This document shows, one piece after another, positions 7,164 through 10,210 of a stretch of DNA of 10,210 nt. The notes beneath the pieces are model-generated. The model was not told the origin of the DNA. It saw only the letters and a list, made by a program, of their open reading frames with translations, and did no database searches. The stretch covers positions 1 through 10,210 of the forward strand of contig JAXIUW010231619.1 of the NCBI GenBank assembly GCA_035591015.1, in the 5' to 3' direction. The position numbers and the translations under genes are program-made. The DNA comes from Cephalothrix simula. Lineage: Eukaryota; Nemertea; Palaeonemertea; Archinemertea; Cephalotrichidae. Position 1 is the first letter of the stretch; each line of letters starts with the position of its first letter.

Positions 7164-7312
7164 TACCCTTCTGATTTTGTTCTATAGTGATTAAGTCATG
7201 TCGATAGTACTCCTCCAGAGAGATAGACCGCTCGCCTTCGGATCGCGGCCTATCTATCTATCAGAGTACTATCGACATGACTAAATCACTATAGAACAAA
7301 ATCAGAGGGGTG
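7164..7312. mobile_element. Foldback hairpin element, copy 1
   Basis: Arms 7170-7210 and 7266-7306 (TCTGATTTTGTTCTATAGTG...) are 41 bases with one mismatch. They extend imperfectly outward through (T/C)ACCC. A second inner stem pairs GATAGACCGC with GCGGCCTATC around a CGCCTTCGGAT centre. The whole can fold on itself. No coding capacity; it is probably a non-autonomous foldback or MITE-like element. Confidence 0.8.
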
Positions 7313-7418
7313 TTCATCCTTTTATATGATGAATAAACACTTTTTGTCTCATTTTTGGCCAGTTTGTTGTATATATTAGACGGTCTACGTGTTGAATGCG
7401 ATTTTGTAAGGTAGGAGG

Positions 7419-7805
7419 ATGAAAGACTATGAAATTCCTGAAGTCGACAGACTATGCAATTCTGGAAGTCGACAGACTATGAAGATTTCGAAAGTATGCG
7501 GATCTTGTGGAAAAACCTATGCAAGAAAACAGAGTCTGGTAAGGCATGAAAGAAAAGCACACAATTCCAACCCCATTGCATGCTCTCTGTGTGAAAAAAG
7601 GTTCGGAGATAAATACGAACTTCAGAAACATATAGATGCTGCGCACTTAAATATTCCTGCTCCGTTTGCTTTGAGAGAGCATGCGCTTGGTCATAAAAGG
7701 CAACTAATGTGCAAGGGATGTGGTTTGAAATTTAGCTACAGAGGAACACATTTTAGACACCAGAAAAAGTGCCAAAATGTTGCTTTAACTTCCCCAAATG
7801 TTTGA
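7419..7805 (+). CDS. C2H2 zinc-finger ORF (copy 2, recombinant)
   Basis: A frame of 128 codons from ATG 7419. Residues 1-25 are encoded by three 25-base repeats, not by zinc-finger gene sequence. Fingers follow: 1, CGSCGKTYARKQSLVRHERK then AH; 2, CSLCEKRFGDKYELQKHIDA then AH, both C-x2-C-x12-H-x4-H; 3, C-x2-C-x12-H-x3-C. All ligands are present, unlike in copies 1 and 3. Bases up to 7627 match copy 3, and bases from 7585 on match copy 1, so the join lies in a 43-base window inside finger 2. AATAAA is at 7820-7825. There is no splice acceptor in front. Expression is unproven. It may be a chance open frame in a repeat array. Confidence 0.55.
   Translation: MKDYEIPEVDRLCNSGSRQTMKISKVCGSCGKTYARKQSLVRHERKAHNSNPIACSLCEKRFGDKYELQKHIDAAHLNIPAPFALREHALGHKRQLMCKGCGLKFSYRGTHFRHQKKCQNVALTSPNV
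7421..7495 (+). repeat. Three tandem 25-base repeats feeding the copy 2 ORF
   Basis: Units at 7421-7445, 7446-7470 and 7471-7495, type GACAGACTATGAAATTCTGG plus AAGTC. As 25 is not a multiple of three, each unit is read in a different frame. The block recurs at 9122-9196 and, diverged, at 9792-9906. Confidence 0.85.
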
Positions 7806-7979
7806 AAGGAACTACATGTAATAAAAAAGCTGGGCCTCATTGGGGAAATTGGTTTGCTATTTGGCCAATTTTCTCAAGCGTAAAGAGTAAAAAGCGAAAA
7901 AAACTAAAGACTAAAGAGTTATTTTCCTAATCAGAAAACTACTATAAACCACCCTCCTTGAGGCGAATTAACTCAAAAT

Positions 7980-8752
7980 ATGAAAAAGATTATGTCGAGT
8001 GAGCTCCTGCTTCCCAAAGACCGTCAACCAGTTTCACTGACGAAAGTTGACGCCAGTGAGCCCCAAAACTCCCAAAACGAAGACCAGCCTCAAAATGACG
8101 ATCAAAATTGTGAAGAAAACCCGAGCTCACTTAGATGCGGATTAACAAACCTTGGAAAAAAACACATGTTTTATCATGTGTACGTTCAACTTTTGAGCCA
8201 GTCACAAAAATTGAGAAGACTGTAACAGAACCCAAGTCATGGATCAATGCCTTACTGAGTCTACAAAATCAGATGTCATTAACAAAGCTGGCAAACCCAG
8301 GGCCATTCCTCACAGCAGTGCTCACAGCTATTTCAAAACATTATCCGCATTTCTGTGACAAAAGACAGCATGATGCGCATAAATTCCTCTCAAGTTCTCA
8401 ACTATGTTACCTAGCTCCAACCAAGAAGAACGCCAAGACGAACCAATCGAAAAGTACCTCCTTCAAGACTACGGAACTCAGAATGCGAGGGAAGTGGTGG
8501 TGGATGATCTACTCAACAATAATTCGAAATGGTACAGCACATCTGTATGGCGCCAATAAAACTAGTTTAATCCCAAGCACCAGTTCTAAGTCTGTGGCCT
8601 CCATATCAGTAACCTGTTTACAAATGCACCTGAGCTCGGGCATCCCGAGATCTGCTGGTGTTAAAAGCCATGAGGACAGATGCCGAGCAAAACCTGGAGC
8701 AAGGATGGTTCCTTTATATCTATCAAATTCCGGAAGTGTGTATAACATGTAA
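7980..8752 (+). pseudogene. Decayed ubiquitin-specific protease (USP) fragment, copy 2
   Basis: Exact repeat of the fossil at 6279-7051 through the 1701-base duplication, with the same frameshifts, the same stop (8225) and the same RQHDAHKFL block. Its defects therefore predate the duplication. Confidence 0.75.
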
Positions 8753-8770
8753 AAATGTCGTTTAGGTTCC

Positions 8771-8841
8771 GAGGTTGATAGACAGCGAAGATTTATAGGT
8801 CGGCACTCTGATTGGTCAATTGGTTCAATGAATCATATAAC
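8771..8841. repeat. Scaffold right flank, copy 2
   Basis: Same sequence as at 7070-7140, lying between the second USP fossil and the second foldback. Confidence 0.7.
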
Positions 8842-8864
8842 AATTCTTATTATTAATTAATACC

Positions 8865-9013
8865 TACCCTTCTGATTTTGTTCTATAGTGATTAAGTCAT
8901 GTCGATAGTACTCCTCCAGAGAGATAGACCGCTCGCCTTCGGATCGCGGCCTATCTATCTATCAGAGTACTATCGACATGACTAAATCACTATAGAACAA
9001 AATCAGAGGGGTG
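8865..9013. mobile_element. Foldback hairpin element, copy 2
   Basis: Identical to the copy at 7164-7312, carried by the 1701-base duplication. Confidence 0.8.
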
Positions 9014-9119
9014 TTCATCCTTTTATATGATGAATAAACACTTTTTGTCTCATTTTTGGCCAGTTTGTTGTATATATTAGACGGTCTACGTGTTGAATGC
9101 GATTTTGTAAGGTAGGAGG

Positions 9120-9488
9120 ATGAAAGACTATGAAATTCCTGAAGTCGACAGACTATGCAATTCTGGAAGTCGACAGACTATGAAGATTTCGAAAGTATGC
9201 GGATCTTGTGGAAAAACCTATGCAAGAAAACAGAGTCTGGTAAGGCATGAAAGAAAAGCACACAATTCCAACCCCATTGCATGCTCTCTGTGTGAAAAAA
9301 GGTTCGGAGATAAATACGAACTTCAGAACAATATAGATGCTGCGAATTTAAATATTCCTGCTTCGTTTGCTTTGAGAGAGCATGCGCTTGGTGATAAAAG
9401 GCAACTGATGTGCCAGGGATGTGGTTTGAAATTTTTAGACACTAGAAAAAGTGCGAAAATGTTGCTTAAAGTTCCCCAAATGTTTTAA
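9120..9488 (+). pseudogene. C2H2 zinc-finger ORF (copy 3, degenerate)
   Basis: A frame of 122 codons from ATG 9120, with the same repeat-derived N-terminus and the same finger 1 as copy 2. In finger 2 the Cys pair is present but both zinc-binding His are Asn (ELQNNIDAAN). A nearby His is Asp. In finger 3 a 19-base deletion removes the codons corresponding to SYRGTH and shifts the frame, giving KFLDTRKSAKMLLKVPQMF and a late stop. Only finger 1 could bind zinc. Homology to copy 1 spans 9195 to about 9508, just past AATAAA. The sequence then joins AT-rich DNA before the third foldback, with no USP fragment. Confidence 0.65.
9122..9196 (+). repeat. Three tandem 25-base repeats feeding the copy 3 ORF
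   Basis: Exact repeat of 7421-7495 and the source of the first 25 residues of the copy 3 frame. Confidence 0.8.
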
Positions 9489-9532
9489 AAGGAACTAATA
9501 AAAAAGCTTTTTATTATATAAATAAATACCAT

Positions 9533-9681
9533 TCTGATTTTGTTCTATAGTGATTTAGTCATGTCGATAGTACACCTCTAGAGAGAGAGAGAGAGAGATA
9601 GACCGCTCGCCTTCGGATCGCGGCCTATCTATCTATCGGAGTACTATCCAAATGACTAAATTATCATAGAACAAAATCAGA
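9533..9681. mobile_element. Foldback hairpin element, copy 3 (diverged)
   Basis: Same termini (TCTGATTTTGTTCTATAGTG and its inverse) and the same centre GACCGCTCGCCTTCGGATCG. It has several arm differences on the right side and a GA run (9581-9598) inserted in the left arm. It shows that the foldback family is older than the 1701-base duplication. Confidence 0.8.
9581..9598. repeat. (GA)9 microsatellite within foldback copy 3
   Basis: Nine GA units replace the short GAGA stretch of the other two foldbacks. Confidence 0.8.
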
Positions 9682-9791
9682 GGGGTATCAATTATTTTAT
9701 ATGATGAATATACTCTTTTTGTCTCATTTAGTATACTAGTATATTAGACGGTCTACGCGTTGAATGGGATGGGAAATAAAGGTAGGAGGAC

Positions 9792-9906
9792 GACAGACTA
9801 CGAAATTCCGGAAGTCGACAGACTATGAAATTCTGGAAGTCGACAGACTATGAAGATTCTGGAAGTGTTCATAAAGAGGTTGACAGACTATGAAGATTTA
9901 GATGTC
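9792..9906. repeat. 25-base repeats without a zinc-finger insert
   Basis: Units at 9792-9816, 9817-9841 and 9842-9866 are followed by a 15-base spacer and a partial fourth at 9882-9906. They are preceded by the same TATTAGACGGTCTACG and GGTAGGAGG landmarks as copies 2 and 3. They run on into the scaffold right flank, so this is the uninterrupted form of the scaffold. Confidence 0.8.
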
Positions 9907-9954
9907 TAGTATTGCGGCGTTCTGATTGGTCAATTTGTTCAATGAATCATATAA
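9876..9954. repeat. Scaffold right flank, copy 3
   Basis: GAGGTTGACAGACT, then CTGATTGGTCAATT and CAATGAATCATATAA, diverged from the copies at 7070 and 8771. Confidence 0.7.
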
Positions 9955-10107
9955 TGTTGTTTTAATGCCTGCTTTTACTATAAATGAAAAAAAATTTCAA
10001 CAATACTAAATTCAAGATGTCACCTTTGTTGTTTATACATGTAAAACAAATGAAAATATTTCACCATTGGAATATGAGTTAATTGTGGTAATGTTTTCCG
10101 AGTCATG

Positions 10108-10210
10108 TCCAGAGCTTTTCGCGTTCCGCGAGCTATGAAACCGCGAATTGAAAATCTTTTCGCATTCTGCAAGTCGCGAATTGTAAAACCGCGAATCGCG
10201 AATTACATGT
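10108..10210. repeat. CGCG/CGCGAA-rich repeat at the window end
   Basis: Repeated TTTTCGCG, CCGCGAATTG and AACCGCGAATCGCGAATT motifs in both orientations. They resemble in style the motifs inside the element at 820-1382. The repeat probably continues beyond the window. Confidence 0.55.

Larger units (their letters stand above)
5884..9328. repeat. Tandem duplication, period 1701 bases
   Basis: Positions 5884-7627 and 7585-9328 (1744 bases each, overlapping by 43) match without any difference seen by eye. The match breaks at 5883/7584 on the left and 7628/9329 on the right. The unit carries the 3' two-thirds of a zinc-finger copy, the USP fossil, the scaffold flank, a foldback, the 25-base repeats and the 5' part of the next zinc-finger copy. 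Lack of divergence means a very recent duplication or an assembly error. Confidence 0.9.

Noticed and set aside
7189-7298. CACTATAGAA in the foldback arms resembles the end of the SP6 phage promoter, suggesting vector DNA
   Set aside because: Only about ten bases match, the rest of the arm is unrelated, and a diverged third copy shows an old genomic repeat.
7411-7421. GGAGGATG before the zinc-finger ORF looks like a bacterial ribosome binding site
   Set aside because: Introns, poly(A) signals and LARS2 show a eukaryotic nuclear sequence, and the same GGTAGGAGG precedes the ORF-less repeats at 9781.

Overview
This is nuclear DNA of an invertebrate animal: it has short spliceosomal introns with GT-AG borders, an AT-rich background, poly(A) signals and many small non-autonomous repeats. 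The TTTTCGCGG/CGCGAA-type repeats at both ends resemble those common in bivalve mollusc genomes. That placement is from memory and moderately confident.

Left half (663-4912, minus strand): six consecutive exons of a mitochondrial-type leucyl-tRNA synthetase (LARS2) can be joined in frame. They run from the CP1 editing insert to the [10 protein letters not shown] block of the catalytic core, and include a 28-base micro-exon. The gene's 5' and 3' ends lie outside the window or were not found. Two introns are only 61 and 70 bases. The three long ones each carry a small inverted-repeat element (820-1382, 1984-2464, 2936-3231). The longest also holds a 176-base satellite array (3726 to about 4376) and a short ORF for a possible secreted four-cysteine protein (3359-3577, minus strand).

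Right half (5779-9960, plus strand): a composite array. It begins with the spliced terminal exon of a C2H2 zinc-finger gene (5779-6104), followed by a decayed ubiquitin-specific protease (USP) fragment and a 137-149 base foldback hairpin. A block of 1744 bases is then repeated, with no mismatch seen, at an offset of 1701. This gives three zinc-finger copies, two USP fossils and three foldbacks. The hairpins and 25-base repeats form an older scaffold, seen without an insert at 9533-9960.

The most unusual point is the history of zinc finger 2. Copy 1 lacks its first Cys, copy 3 lacks both of its His, and the middle copy is a recombinant joined inside that finger, which has all four ligands. The middle reading frame also takes its N-terminus from the 25-base repeats. 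Whether this half lies in an upstream LARS2 intron or outside the gene cannot be told here.
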